Counted from the first letter of the stretch, positions 1-9,227 are shown. The stretch: DNA of 64,000 nucleotides from Mycobacterium heckeshornense (GCF_016592155.1 NZ_AP024237.1:4402001-4466000), one strand, 5' to 3'. A program made the numbers and translations. The notes: a model not told the origin generated them from the letters alone.

Positions 1-66
1 GTAGACCAGGTAGGCGAAATGGGCAGCGGCCGCAAAGACGACGACGGCGCGGTGCAGAAATCTCAT
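1..66 (-). CDS. N-terminal fragment of a membrane protein
   Basis: An ATG at 66 reads leftwards to the window edge and gives 22 residues starting MRFLHRAVVVF, followed by an alanine-rich hydrophobic stretch and HFAYLVY. This looks like a first membrane helix or signal anchor. The start resembles small DUF2784-type membrane proteins, but too little is visible to assign a family. The gene diverges from the carotenoid operon, with about 260 bp between the two starts, so regulation could be shared. Confidence 0.5.
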   Translation of the reverse strand, partial: MRFLHRAVVVFAAAAHFAYLVY

Positions 67-282
67 GGGGTTGCCCGGGTCAGCGTGGTCCTCGACTCAA
101 CTGTGACACGTTCGCCAGCTCGCGCGCAGCGCTACCGCCTCGCCGCGGGAACGGGTTCATCCGGCCGCCTCCAGCCGGGCCGCGGTCGGCTCCCGAGATA
201 AACGATGCACAATCGATGCATGTGGTCGACATCGGAAACCGCCTGCCCCGACAGCCGTGAGGCAACTCGGCTTAGAAGCTGC

Positions 283-314
283 GGCCCGGCAGCCACCTGC
301 GCCGCAGCCGGGCC
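283..314 (+). promoter_or_regulatory. GC-rich inverted repeat abutting the crtE ribosome binding site
   Basis: GGCCCGGC (283-290) is perfectly complementary to GCCGGGCC (307-314). The stem ends one base before the Shine-Dalgarno GGAGGG (315-320). An overlapping alternative pairs CTGCGG (279-284) with CCGCAG (302-307), so two mutually exclusive hairpins are possible. No recognised riboswitch motif is visible. In GC-rich DNA such repeats also arise by chance. The rest of 67-282 is the divergent promoter region, in which I see only a direct repeat CGATGCA at 203 and 214. Confidence 0.25.
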
Positions 315-326
315 GGAGGGCGCGCG

Positions 327-1451
327 TTGAACACCGTTGACGAACGAATGCTCGCGTTACCCACTTTGGGGTGCGCGCACAGCGACGGCCACGCCGGCTT
401 CGAGACCTGGCGCGCCGGCGTCCGCGACACCGTGCTGGCGTCGGTGGCCGGTTTCGTCGCCACCCGCTGCGCGGTCGACCTGCGCGGGCCAGGTGCCGAC
501 ATTGCCGCCGGGATAGTGCAGGGATTTTTCGATGGCGGCAAGTGCGTGCGCTCGACCTTTGCCTTGCTGGGCTGGCTGTGTGGGGCCGACGCCGACGCCG
601 CGGCGCTGCGGGCGGCCGCCAGCTTCGAGCTGCTGCACGCCTTCGCGCTGCTGCAAGACGACGTGATGGACGATTCGCCAGTGCGCCGCGGCCGGGCCTC
701 GGCGCACGTGCAATTCGCCCGGTGGCATCGTGACCGCGGGTTATCCGGGTCGTCGCGTCGGTTCGGGGAGTCGGCTGCGATGCTGCTCGGCGATCTGTGC
801 CTGGTATGGGCCGAGCAGATGCTGCGGGGAAGCGGACTGGCTCTCGATGCGCTCGACCGCGCTTGGCCGCGCTACGACACCATGCGGACCGAGCTCGCGG
901 TCGGGCAGCTCGGCGACATCGTCAACGACGCGGCGAGCCTGCCCAGCCTGGTCGAGGTGCTCGACGTCGCGCGCCGCAAGTCAGGCAACTACACGGTGCG
1001 CTGGCCGCTGGAAATCGGGGCCGTCCTGGCCGGCTGCGATGACGATGTGCTCACGCTGCTAAGCGGCTACGGTGAGGCGGTGGGAGAGGCCTTTCAGATG
1101 CGAGACGACCTGCTCGGTATCTATGGCTCGCCGCGGGTTACCGGTAAGCCCGCGGGCGCCGATCTGTTGGAGCGCAAGGCCACCACCGTCGTGGCGGCCG
1201 CCTATCAGCTGGCGGACAACGGGTTACGGCGCCGGTTGTCGGAATTGATGGGCTCTGATGAGCTTGACCAGAGCGGCGTCGACCAGTGGCGCACACTGAT
1301 CGCGGCCACCGGCGCAGTGGAGTTGATCGAGCAGATGATCGCTGAGCGGGTCGCCGCCGCGCTGGAATTGCTCGGCAGCGACCGGATCGACCACTCCGTG
1401 CGCGACGCGTTGGCCAACATGGCCGTGGCATGCTCGCAGCGGGCGGCATGA
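327..1451 (+). CDS. crtE: Geranylgeranyl diphosphate synthase
   Basis: Condenses isopentenyl diphosphate with allylic diphosphates to C20 geranylgeranyl diphosphate, the precursor of the carotenoid pathway. The 374-residue protein has both aspartate-rich motifs of trans-prenyl synthases: QDDVMDD near residue 111, followed by RRGR, and RDDLLGIYG near residue 259. The TTG at 327 is chosen as start because GGAGGG lies six bases upstream; an ATG eight codons further on is the alternative. It is the first gene of an operon whose members overlap by four bases or lie only a few bases apart, and its TGA overlaps the ATG of crtI. Confidence in the family is high and in the exact start moderate. Confidence 0.92.
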   Translation: MNTVDERMLALPTLGCAHSDGHAGFETWRAGVRDTVLASVAGFVATRCAVDLRGPGADIAAGIVQGFFDGGKCVRSTFALLGWLCGADADAAALRAAASFELLHAFALLQDDVMDDSPVRRGRASAHVQFARWHRDRGLSGSSRRFGESAAMLLGDLCLVWAEQMLRGSGLALDALDRAWPRYDTMRTELAVGQLGDIVNDAASLPSLVEVLDVARRKSGNYTVRWPLEIGAVLAGCDDDVLTLLSGYGEAVGEAFQMRDDLLGIYGSPRVTGKPAGADLLERKATTVVAAAYQLADNGLRRRLSELMGSDELDQSGVDQWRTLIAATGAVELIEQMIAERVAAALELLGSDRIDHSVRDALANMAVACSQRAA

Positions 1452-2965
1452 TGCGCACGGTCGCGGGCGCAACGGACCACGTCGTGGTGGTGGGAGCTGG
1501 TCTGGCCGGGCTGTCGGCCGCTCTCCATCTCGCCGGTCGGGGCCGTGCGGTAACCCTGGTCGAACGCGCCGACGTTCCCGGCGGCCGGGCGGGCCGCAAA
1601 GACATCGACGGCTACCGCCTCGACACCGGACCGACGGTGCTGACCATGCCGGAGGTCATCGACGATGTATTCGCGGCCGTGGGCGAGTCCACGGCCGACC
1701 GGCTGGAGCTGCGCCCGGTACGTCCCGCTTACCGGGCGGTCTTCGCCGACGGCGCACGCCTGGACGTGCACTGTGATGCTGCCGCGATGACCGCCGAGAT
1801 CGAGCGGTTCGCCGGCCCGGATCAGGCCCGCGGCTACCGGCGGTTGCGGGACTGGCTCACCCGGCTGTATCGAGTCGAGTTCGACAGCTTTATCGCCGCG
1901 AACTTCGACTCGCCGTTGTCGCTGGTCACCCCGCAGCTGGCACGACTGGCCGCGATCGGGGGCTTCCGTCGCTGGGACACGATGGTGCGCCGGTTCATCA
2001 CCGACGAGCGACTGCGGCGCATATTCACCTTTCAGGCCCTCTACGCCGGGGTGCCTCCGCAGCGTGCGCTGGCGGTGTATGCCGTCATCGCCTACATGGA
2101 CACCGTCGCCGGGGTGTACTTTCCGCGCGGCGGAGTGCGGGCGTTGCCGGACGCGCTGGCCGCGGCGGCGGCGAATGCCGGCGTCGAATTCCGTTACGGT
2201 GCAACAGCATGCGCCTTGGAACGCCGTGCGGGACGGGTGGTTGCGCTGCGCACCGATACCGGTGAGCGGATCGGGTGCGACGCGCTGGTGCTGACCACCG
2301 AACTACCCGACACCTACCGGCTGCTGGGTCGAATGCCACGGCGCCTGCTGGCGCTGCGGCCCGCGCCGTCGGCGGTTGTCGCGCATGTCGGATGCCGCGC
2401 AGCGAAGCCGGAAACCGCCCTGCACACAATCCTTTTCGGCCACGCTTGGGAACAGACATTTCGAGACATCATCGACGACGGCCACCCGATGACCGACCCC
2501 TCGCTGCTGGTCAGCCGGCTTAGCGCCGGAGATCCCGCCTTGGCCCCGGCCGGCCGCGACCTGCTCTACATCCTGGCGCCGGCCCCCAACACCGCCGTCG
2601 GGACGGTCGATTGGGACGCCACCCGGCGGGCCTACACCGACGGGCTGATCGCCACCGTGACCGATCGGCTGCCCCAACTTGGGGCCGACGCGGAAGTGCT
2701 CCACGTCATGACTCCCGCCGATTGGGCGCGCGAAGGGATGGCTGCGGGCACCCCGTTCGCGCTGGCGCACACATTCACCCAGACCGGACCGTTCCGTCCG
2801 GCCAACACCGTGCGCGGCGTCGAGAACGTCGTGCTGGCGGGATCGTCGACCGTGCCCGGCGTGGGTGTGCCCACCGCGCTGCTGTCCGGGCGGCTGGCCG
2901 CTGACCGGATCACCGGGGCGGCCACCCGGCCCACCGGTGCCCGCATCCCGGGCCGGCCGCGATGA
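1448..2965 (+). CDS. crtI: Phytoene desaturase
   Basis: FAD-dependent CrtI-type enzyme that introduces double bases of conjugation into phytoene to give lycopene. It has 505 residues. The dinucleotide-binding motif GAGLAGLSAA sits near residue 17 and is followed by ERADVPGGRAG, the CrtI signature linking FAD binding to substrate entry. Near the C terminus is the conserved GVGVPTALLSG segment. Start ATG 1448 overlaps the crtE stop as ATGA; a second ATG follows at once. The stop overlaps the crtB start in the same way, so translation is probably coupled. Length and motif order are normal for actinobacterial CrtI. Confidence 0.93.
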   Translation: MMRTVAGATDHVVVVGAGLAGLSAALHLAGRGRAVTLVERADVPGGRAGRKDIDGYRLDTGPTVLTMPEVIDDVFAAVGESTADRLELRPVRPAYRAVFADGARLDVHCDAAAMTAEIERFAGPDQARGYRRLRDWLTRLYRVEFDSFIAANFDSPLSLVTPQLARLAAIGGFRRWDTMVRRFITDERLRRIFTFQALYAGVPPQRALAVYAVIAYMDTVAGVYFPRGGVRALPDALAAAAANAGVEFRYGATACALERRAGRVVALRTDTGERIGCDALVLTTELPDTYRLLGRMPRRLLALRPAPSAVVAHVGCRAAKPETALHTILFGHAWEQTFRDIIDDGHPMTDPSLLVSRLSAGDPALAPAGRDLLYILAPAPNTAVGTVDWDATRRAYTDGLIATVTDRLPQLGADAEVLHVMTPADWAREGMAAGTPFALAHTFTQTGPFRPANTVRGVENVVLAGSSTVPGVGVPTALLSGRLAADRITGAATRPTGARIPGRPR

Positions 2966-3909
2966 TCGGTTCCGAACTCGACGCCGCCGGTGTGCGCGAC
3001 CCCGCGCTGCGGGCCGCGTATCGGCACTGCCGCCACCTCAACGCGCGCTATGGCCGCACCTTCTTCCTGGCGACCAGGCTGCTGGCCCCCGATCAGCGGC
3101 CCGCGGTGCACGCGCTGTACGGGTTTGCCCGGCAGGCCGACGACATCCTCGACGATTTCGACCCGGGCCTGAGCACCACCGAGCGCGCCCGGCGACTGCA
3201 GTCTCTGGCCGCTCGGTTGTCCGACCGGCTCAAAGACGGCCACCGGATCGGAGACGACCCGGCGTTGACGGCGGTGGTGCATACCGCCCGCGCCTACGCA
3301 ATCCCGTGGCAGCTGTTCGACGATTTCCTGGCCTCGATGCGGATGGATCTCACCGTTACCGACTATCCCGACCGGGAAGCGCTGGATCGCTACGTGCACG
3401 GCTCGGCCGAGGTGATCGGGCTGCAGCTGCTGCCGGTCCTCGGCACCGTCGCTCCGCGCGAAGAAGCCGCCCCCTACGCTGCAGCGCTGGGAAAAGCGTT
3501 TCAGCTCACCAACTTTCTGCGTGACATCGATGAGGATCTGCAGCGGGGGCGGATCTATCTGCCCGCCGACGAGCTGGCCGCCCACCAGGTCGACCGCGAC
3601 GTGCTCATGTGGTGCCACACCCACCGGCGCACCGACCCCAAAGTGCGGGCGGCGCTGGTCGAGCAGCAGGCGCTCACCCGAAAGGTTTACGACTATGCCC
3701 GCCGCGGCATCGCGATGCTGCAGCCGCGATCGCGCCCCTGTGTGGCGGTGGCCCTGACGTTGTACTCGGAGATACTGAAACGCATCGAAGACATCGACTT
3801 CGCCGTGTTCAGCCGGCGCGCTACCGTCGGCACCGCGCGCCGGCTGCGGGTGGCCGGCGTGGGCTTGCTGCAGGCCTGGGCGGCGCGGCCGCGCGGGGGT
3901 CAAGACTAA
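2962..3909 (+). CDS. crtB: Phytoene synthase
   Basis: Joins two geranylgeranyl diphosphates head to head to make 15-cis-phytoene. It has 315 residues of the squalene/phytoene synthase family. Both metal-binding motifs are visible: ADDILDD near residue 57 and NFLRDIDEDL near residue 184, followed by the family motif RGRIYLP. It overlaps crtI by four bases and ends two bases before crtYc. Nothing unusual is seen. Confidence 0.94.
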   Translation: MIGSELDAAGVRDPALRAAYRHCRHLNARYGRTFFLATRLLAPDQRPAVHALYGFARQADDILDDFDPGLSTTERARRLQSLAARLSDRLKDGHRIGDDPALTAVVHTARAYAIPWQLFDDFLASMRMDLTVTDYPDREALDRYVHGSAEVIGLQLLPVLGTVAPREEAAPYAAALGKAFQLTNFLRDIDEDLQRGRIYLPADELAAHQVDRDVLMWCHTHRRTDPKVRAALVEQQALTRKVYDYARRGIAMLQPRSRPCVAVALTLYSEILKRIEDIDFAVFSRRATVGTARRLRVAGVGLLQAWAARPRGGQD

Positions 3910-3911
3910 CC

Positions 3912-4256
3912 ATGGACCGCTGGCAATATGTCGTCGTGCTGGGCTGCTGCCTGGCCCTCACCGCGCCGCTGGAGATATTCGGCGCCGGCGTGTACCGGCA
4001 GCCCCGGCGGATGCTGGCCGCGGTGCTGCCGGTCGCGGCCGCGTTCGTGGCGTGGGATCTGGCGGCCATCGCCGCCCATGTGTGGACCTACAGCCCGCGT
4101 TTCACCACGGGCGTTGTGCTGCCCGGGCGCATTCCGATCGAGGAGGTGTTGTTCTTCGTCGTCATCCCGCTGTGCGGCCTACTTACCTACAACGCGGTCG
4201 GCGCGATCCTGGGCCGGCTGCGCCGAATCCGGACCAGATCAGCGCGGCGGTCATGA
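3912..4256 (+). CDS. crtYc: Lycopene beta-cyclase subunit C
   Basis: One half of the actinobacterial heterodimeric lycopene beta-cyclase, which acts in the membrane with CrtYd to close both ends of lycopene and give beta-carotene. The 114-residue protein has about three membrane helices and the family motif PIEEVLFF near residue 79, followed by a basic C-terminal tail. ATG 3912 lies two bases after the crtB stop. The subunit pair, its size and its order after crtB match the known mycobacterial arrangement. Confidence 0.9.
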   Translation: MDRWQYVVVLGCCLALTAPLEIFGAGVYRQPRRMLAAVLPVAAAFVAWDLAAIAAHVWTYSPRFTTGVVLPGRIPIEEVLFFVVIPLCGLLTYNAVGAILGRLRRIRTRSARRS

Positions 4257-4579
4257 GCGGCCTGGGATACACGCTGCCCGCTGTCGCATCGGTGGCCGCG
4301 GTGTGTGCGCTGGAGTTCGCGGCGCTGCACACCGGATTGTTTCGCCGGCCGGCGTATTGGATTTCGCTGGCGATCGTGCTGGGCTTTCAGATTCCGGTGG
4401 ACGGCTGGCTGACCAAGCGCAGCGCCCCGATCGTCAGCTACGACGAGCGACAGACCAGCGGCATCAGGTTTGTCTTCGATATTCCGGTCGAGGACTTCAT
4501 TTTTGGCTTCGCGCTGGTGACCGCGGTGCTGCTGCTGTGGGAACACCAGCGGCGGCGCGACCGGCAGGACGCCTCGTGA
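4253..4579 (+). CDS. crtYd: Lycopene beta-cyclase subunit D
   Basis: Second subunit of the heterodimeric lycopene cyclase. It has 108 residues and three predicted membrane helices. The motif PVEDFIFGF near the third helix corresponds to the acidic motif of CrtYc. Start ATG overlaps the crtYc stop (ATGA) and its own stop overlaps the GTG of the next gene. Both subunits are intact, so beta-carotene formation is supported by the sequence. Confidence 0.9.
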   Translation: MSGLGYTLPAVASVAAVCALEFAALHTGLFRRPAYWISLAIVLGFQIPVDGWLTKRSAPIVSYDERQTSGIRFVFDIPVEDFIFGFALVTAVLLLWEHQRRRDRQDAS

Positions 4580-5301
4580 CCTGCCGGTTCCGCAAGCTGG
4601 CGCATGCCGACGTGCCGGCTGCATTCGACACCTCCGCCACGGTGTACGACAAACTTGTCGCGGCCAGTCCGGGCTATCACGAGCAGCTGCGCATATCGGT
4701 GCGCCGCATGCGCTTACCCGACGATGGCCGGGGACTGCGGGTGCTCGACGCCGGCTGCGGGACGGGGGCATCCACCGCCGCCCTGCTGGCGGTCGCCCCG
4801 CACGCCCGGATCGTCGCGGTCGACGCGTCGGCGGGCATGTTGGCGCAGGCAGCTGGCAAGCCGTGGCCGGCCACAGTGCGGTTCGTGCTCGGCCGTGTCG
4901 AAGATCCCGGCGCGGCCGGCATCGAGGGCCCATTCGACGCCATTTTCGCCGCCTACCTGCTGCGCAACCTGGCCGACCCGGACGTCGGGCTACGCGCATT
5001 GCGTGGGCTGCTGCGGCCCGGTGGATTGTTGGCGGTGCACGAATACTCGGTGCGCGACTCACCGCTCGCCACAGCGGCATGGAACCTGTTGTGTTGGGCC
5101 GTGGTCATCCCCGCGGGCCGGCTGGCCAGTGGAGACGGAAGTCTGTACCGCTACCTGCGGCGCAGCGTCAACGACTTCGACGGCGCGACTTCCTTTCAGA
5201 AAAGGCTGCGCGACAACGGCTTCAGTGCGGTACGCAGCAAAACCATGCCGGGCTGGCAACGGCACATGGTGCACACATTTCTCGCGGAGGCGCCGCGATG
5301 A
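4576..5301 (+). CDS. SAM-dependent methyltransferase of the carotenoid operon
   Basis: A 241-residue class I methyltransferase. Motif I reads VLDAGCGTGAST near residue 56, followed by VDASAGML; the later FDAIFAAYLLRNL segment resembles UbiE/MenG-type enzymes. The GTG at 4576 overlaps the crtYd stop, so the gene is co-translated with the carotenoid genes. In Streptomyces isorenieratene clusters a methyltransferase (CrtT) occupies a comparable position. Its substrate is unknown; a carotenoid, a quinone or another polyprenyl compound are all possible. The family assignment is firm and the role is inferred from context only. Confidence 0.8.
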   Translation: MTCRFRKLAHADVPAAFDTSATVYDKLVAASPGYHEQLRISVRRMRLPDDGRGLRVLDAGCGTGASTAALLAVAPHARIVAVDASAGMLAQAAGKPWPATVRFVLGRVEDPGAAGIEGPFDAIFAAYLLRNLADPDVGLRALRGLLRPGGLLAVHEYSVRDSPLATAAWNLLCWAVVIPAGRLASGDGSLYRYLRRSVNDFDGATSFQKRLRDNGFSAVRSKTMPGWQRHMVHTFLAEAPR

Positions 5302-6823
5302 CTGATCGGCGCCGTGTCACGCATCCCGCGCCAGCGGGCGTGGCCGATGCGTCCGCCTTGCCCAGACGGCCCCGAGCCGTGGTCGTCGGCGCGGGCATCG
5401 CGGGCCTGGCCGCGGCCACCGGCTTGGCCGAGCGCGGGGTTACGGTCGACGTCATCGAGCGACAACCCTATCTGGGCGGACGTGTGGGCGGGTGGACCGA
5501 AACACTCCAGGACGGCACCCCGGTGGCGATGAACCGCGGCTTCCACGCGTTCTTTCGCCAGTACTACAACCTGCGAAACCTGTTGCGCCGCATCGATCGT
5601 GGGCTGGGCATGTTGCAACCGTTAGCGGACTACCCGCTGGTCGACGCGCACGGCCGATGCGACACGTTCCGCGGCCTGCCCAAAACTCCGCCGTTGAACG
5701 CGCTGGCGTTCGCGCTGCGCAGTCCGACGTTTCGGCTGCGCGACCTGGCCCGGCTCAACGCACGGGCCGCGGCGCCGCTGGCGGCGGTGTCGGTGCCCGA
5801 CATCTACCGGCTCCTTGACCACATCGACGCCCAAACGTTTCTGGGTGAGATCAATTTTCCCGACGCCGCCCAACATCTGGCTTTCGAGGTGTTCTCCCGC
5901 AGCTTCTTCGCCGAACCCGCCGCGCTGTCGGCCGCCGAACTCGCCACGATGTTTCACATCTACTTCCTGGGTTCCAGCGAGGGCATTGTCTTCGATGTGG
6001 CGAACGCCAATTTCGATGCGGCGCTGTGGAACCCGCTGCGATCCTATCTTGAGGACCGGGGTGTGCGTTTCCACACCGGAGTGTCGGTGACCGCGGTAGA
6101 GCCCGGTTCACGATTCGTCATTCATTGCGATTGTGCGGCCGACATGCAGGCCGACGGTGTGGTGCTGGGCGCCGACGTCAGCGGACTGCGCCAGATCGTC
6201 AGCAATTCTGCGGGATTGGGCACCGACGATTGGCGGCGACGCATCGCCGCGCTGCGCACGGCGCCGCCGTTCGTGGTTCAGCGACTGTGGCTCGACCGGC
6301 CGGTGCACGCCGGGCGGGCGGCTTTCCTCGGCACCGGGGGGGCGCCCGCCGCTGGACAACGTCAGCGTGCTGGAACGCTACGAACACCAAGCCGCGACGT
6401 GGGTTACCCGCACCGGCGGTTCGGTCGTCGAACTGCACTCGTACGCGGTAACCAGCCCGCTGGACGGCCTGACCGGGCAGATGCTGAGCCGGCTGCACGA
6501 GCTGTACCCGGAGACCGGGTCCGCGCGCTGTGTCGGCCAACGCGTGCTGTGCGCCAACGACTGCCCGCGATTTGCCCCCGGTGATTTTGCCCGGCGCCCG
6601 GGGGGTTGTCACGCCCCATCCGGGCCTGGCGCTGGCCGGCGACGGTATCCGGATCGACGTGCCGGTCGCGCTGATGGAGCGGGCCGCGACGACGGGCTGG
6701 GCTGCGGCGAACCGGCTGCTCACGCATTTCGGTCTGGCGGGCCACCCGCTGCAGACCGTGCCGACCGCGGGTCGCTCGGCGGCGCTGCGCTGGCTTGCCC
6801 GGCGGGCGGGGCGGCGCCGATGA
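5298..6823 (+). pseudogene. crtU: Carotene desaturase/methyltransferase CrtU with two apparent frameshifts
   Basis: CrtU aromatises the beta-rings of beta-carotene to give isorenieratene. The reading frame starts at ATG 5298 with the FAD motif GAGIAGLAAA near residue 32 and ERQPYLGGRVGGW. It leaves frame at a run of seven Gs (6336-6342), where coding continues one frame later as RPPLDNVSVLERYE. It leaves frame again at a run of six Gs (6600-6605), where GVVTPHPGLALAGDG continues. Removing one G from each run restores a 507-residue protein ending at 6823 and overlapping the next start. As written, translation from 5298 ends at 6584 with a wrong C terminus. Because both events are +1 in homopolymers, sequencing error is a serious alternative to true inactivation. 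Confidence 0.8.
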
Positions 6824-7830
6824 GCATCTTCGACGGCCTGAAGTTGTGGTGGTCGAAAACCTCGCCGCTGCAGCCGTTGCCCGCCACCCGATGGGCGGCG
6901 CAGCAACCCACGGTCGCCGACGCACAACCGGCCGTCATCGACGGCGCGGTGCGCCGGTCACAGCGGCGGCCCAGCGGCAACTGGTATGTGGTTGCCGCCA
7001 GCGCCGAGATTGGCCGTCGCCCGTTCGGGACGACCGTCGGCGGCCGCGAAATCGTCGCCTGGCGTGGCGCCGGTGGCGAACTCCACGCCGGCCCCGGCAC
7101 ATGTCCGCATCTGGGCGCCGATTTGTCCACCGGCACGGTCGACTGCGGTGTCCTGATCTGTCCGTGGCACGGCCTTCGCCTCGACGGCGCGCCACGGCCC
7201 GGCTGGACGCCGTGCCCGGCGTACGACGACGGGGTGCTGGCCTGGGTGCGCCTTGATGACCTCGGCGGTGAGCCGCCGAGCGAATGTCCGGTGGTACCCG
7301 ATCGCCCGGTCACGGCCCACCTGCATGCCGTGGCTCGTCTGGTTGGCCGGTGCGAACCGCGCGACATTCTCGCCAATCGCTTCGACCCCTGGCACGGCGC
7401 CTGGCTGCACCCGTACTCCTTTAGCCGGCTGCGCGTGCTGAGCGCGCCCGCGCCCGGCGCCGACCTGTCCGACGAATGCGATCGCTTCCTGGTTGCGGTG
7501 ACGTTTCGGATGGGCCGGTTCGGGGTGCCCGTGGTCGCCGAATTCACCAGTCCCGAGCGGCGAACCGTCGTGATGCGCATCGTCGACGGCGAAGGCGCTG
7601 GCAGCGTAGTCGAAACCCACGCTACTCCAATGGGTTTGGGTTCAGACGGTGTACCCCGCACTTTGGTGCTGGAAGCCGTCGTCGCGCACTCCGACCGGCC
7701 CGGCTTCGCCCACGCGTTGCGGATCGCGCCACTGCTCACCCCGCTGATGCGGCGCGCCGCGGCGCGGCTATGGCGCGACGATATCGCCTACGCCGAACGC
7801 CGCTACCGGCTACGTACCCGTCTCACCTGA
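6820..7830 (+). CDS. Rieske [2Fe-2S] protein of the carotenoid operon
   Basis: A 336-residue protein with an N-terminal Rieske domain. The cluster ligands are C95-x-H97 in CPHLG and C114-x2-H117 in CPWHGL. The remaining 200 residues lack an obvious mononuclear iron site of the ring-hydroxylating oxygenase type and resemble DUF5914. ATG 6820 overlaps the restored crtU stop. It is the last gene of the carotenoid operon. It could pass electrons to CrtU or oxidise the carotenoid end groups; both are inferences. The stop at 7830 is 27 bp from the convergent SDR gene. Confidence 0.85.
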   Translation: MSIFDGLKLWWSKTSPLQPLPATRWAAQQPTVADAQPAVIDGAVRRSQRRPSGNWYVVAASAEIGRRPFGTTVGGREIVAWRGAGGELHAGPGTCPHLGADLSTGTVDCGVLICPWHGLRLDGAPRPGWTPCPAYDDGVLAWVRLDDLGGEPPSECPVVPDRPVTAHLHAVARLVGRCEPRDILANRFDPWHGAWLHPYSFSRLRVLSAPAPGADLSDECDRFLVAVTFRMGRFGVPVVAEFTSPERRTVVMRIVDGEGAGSVVETHATPMGLGSDGVPRTLVLEAVVAHSDRPGFAHALRIAPLLTPLMRRAAARLWRDDIAYAERRYRLRTRLT

Positions 7831-7857
7831 CACCGGCCCGAGTGCCCGGCTAAACCG

Positions 7858-9207
7858 TCACGACCCGTTGCTGTGGGATGCGGCCGCGCGCGCAGTCACT
7901 TTTCGGAATATTTGACGAAACCGGTTGCGGTGCAAGGGCAGACTGAGATACCAGTAGACGCGTCCGGCAATACCGCGCGGATAGAAGATCGCGCGTTGCT
8001 CATAGTGGCTTCCGGATCCGGTAGCCTCGCGCACGCGCATCTCGAGCCAGGCCTGGCCCGGCCTTCGGGCATGGGTGCGCACAAGCAGCAACTCGCCGGG
8101 TTTGTGCTTTTCCAGCCGCCACCGATGTTGAACCGCCGTGTCATTGACCGATTTCCAAAGCTCGGCGGGGGTGGCAGGTGTCCAGGCCGAACGGCTGGCC
8201 CGGTAAGCGACCTCACCCGCCCATTTCGGATCGCTGGGCAACGGCGCCGATGGCGCACCGTCGGATGCGGCGGAGCCCCAAGAGGATTCGACCTTCGCCT
8301 GGGTGGTGCGAAGCAGTGCCAGCCTGACCGCATCGCGGTAACCGGTAAGACCCGCCGACGGCGGTGCGATCACGGTGTCGATGTCGTGATCAGCCATGAC
8401 AGCATCGCAGTGCAACGACTCCACCAGCGGCCGGGCCAGCCCCGCCGGGATCGGCGTCACCAGGCCGACCCACCAGCTGGCGATCGTCGGCGTCAGGAAT
8501 GGCAATACGACGATGACACGCCGCCGCAGTCCGGCCACCTCGGCGTAGACCTGCATCATCTCGCCGTACTCCAGCACATCGGGTCCGCCGATGTCCCAGG
8601 TTCGCGACGTCGGCACTTGCGCCTCGGCGGCCTCGACCAAGTAGTGCATGACGTCGCGGATCGCGATCGGCTGAATCTTGTTGTGCACCCATTTGGGTGT
8701 CGTCATCACCGGCAGCCGGTCGGTCAGGTGTCTGATCATCTCGAACGAGGCGGAGCCGGAGCCGATGATCACCCCGGCCTGCAGCACTAGAGTCTGGATT
8801 CCCGAGCTGAGCAGAATCTCGCCGACCGTGGTCCGCGACTCAAGGTGCGCGGACAGCCGCGTGCCTGCGGGATGCAGCCCACTGAGGTAAATCAGCCTGC
8901 GAACGTTGGCGCTACGGGCGGCAGCGACCACATTCATCGCCGCGCGGCGCTCTTCCGCGGCGAAATCGGCGCTGGAACCCATCGAATGGACCAGGTAATA
9001 AACGACGTCGACACCGGTGAATGCGGCGGGCAGGGTTTCGGCGGCGCTGAGGTCAGCACAGACCACCTCAGCGCTTTCCCGCCAGGGAACTTCGGCCAGC
9101 TTTCCCGGGTTTCGGGCCAGTACCCGCACCTCATAACCTCGGCCGAGAAGCCTCGGCACCAGACGAGCACCGACGTAGCCCGTCGCCCCGGTTACCAAGC
9201 AGCGCAT
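7858..9207 (-). CDS. Extended SDR (NAD-dependent epimerase fold) with DUF2867 domain
   Basis: A 449-residue protein in two parts. Residues 1-290 are an atypical extended SDR with the Rossmann motif TGATGYVGARL and the segment YYLVHSMGSS. The C-terminal 150 residues look like DUF2867, a lipid-transfer-like fold. The start ATG 9207 has GAGGATGAA just upstream. It lies 20 bp downstream of the next epimerase gene on the same strand, so the two are probably co-transcribed. The substrate is unknown. Its position next to carotenoid and photolyase genes suggests a link to membrane isoprenoids or stress, by context only. Confidence 0.8.
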   Translation of the reverse strand: MRCLVTGATGYVGARLVPRLLGRGYEVRVLARNPGKLAEVPWRESAEVVCADLSAAETLPAAFTGVDVVYYLVHSMGSSADFAAEERRAAMNVVAAARSANVRRLIYLSGLHPAGTRLSAHLESRTTVGEILLSSGIQTLVLQAGVIIGSGSASFEMIRHLTDRLPVMTTPKWVHNKIQPIAIRDVMHYLVEAAEAQVPTSRTWDIGGPDVLEYGEMMQVYAEVAGLRRRVIVVLPFLTPTIASWWVGLVTPIPAGLARPLVESLHCDAVMADHDIDTVIAPPSAGLTGYRDAVRLALLRTTQAKVESSWGSAASDGAPSAPLPSDPKWAGEVAYRASRSAWTPATPAELWKSVNDTAVQHRWRLEKHKPGELLLVRTHARRPGQAWLEMRVREATGSGSHYEQRAIFYPRGIAGRVYWYLSLPLHRNRFRQIFRKVTARAAASHSNGS

Positions 9208-9227
9208 TTCATCCTCGTCGTTTCGCG

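Noticed and set aside
2632..3903. A 423-residue antisense frame over crtI/crtB
   Set aside because: Shadow of phytoene desaturase and synthase genes that carry complete motifs.
6336..6342. Programmed ribosomal frameshifting in crtU
   Set aside because: Two separate shifts in the same direction would be needed and G-run slippage is not a known decoding device here; sequencing error or mutation is simpler.
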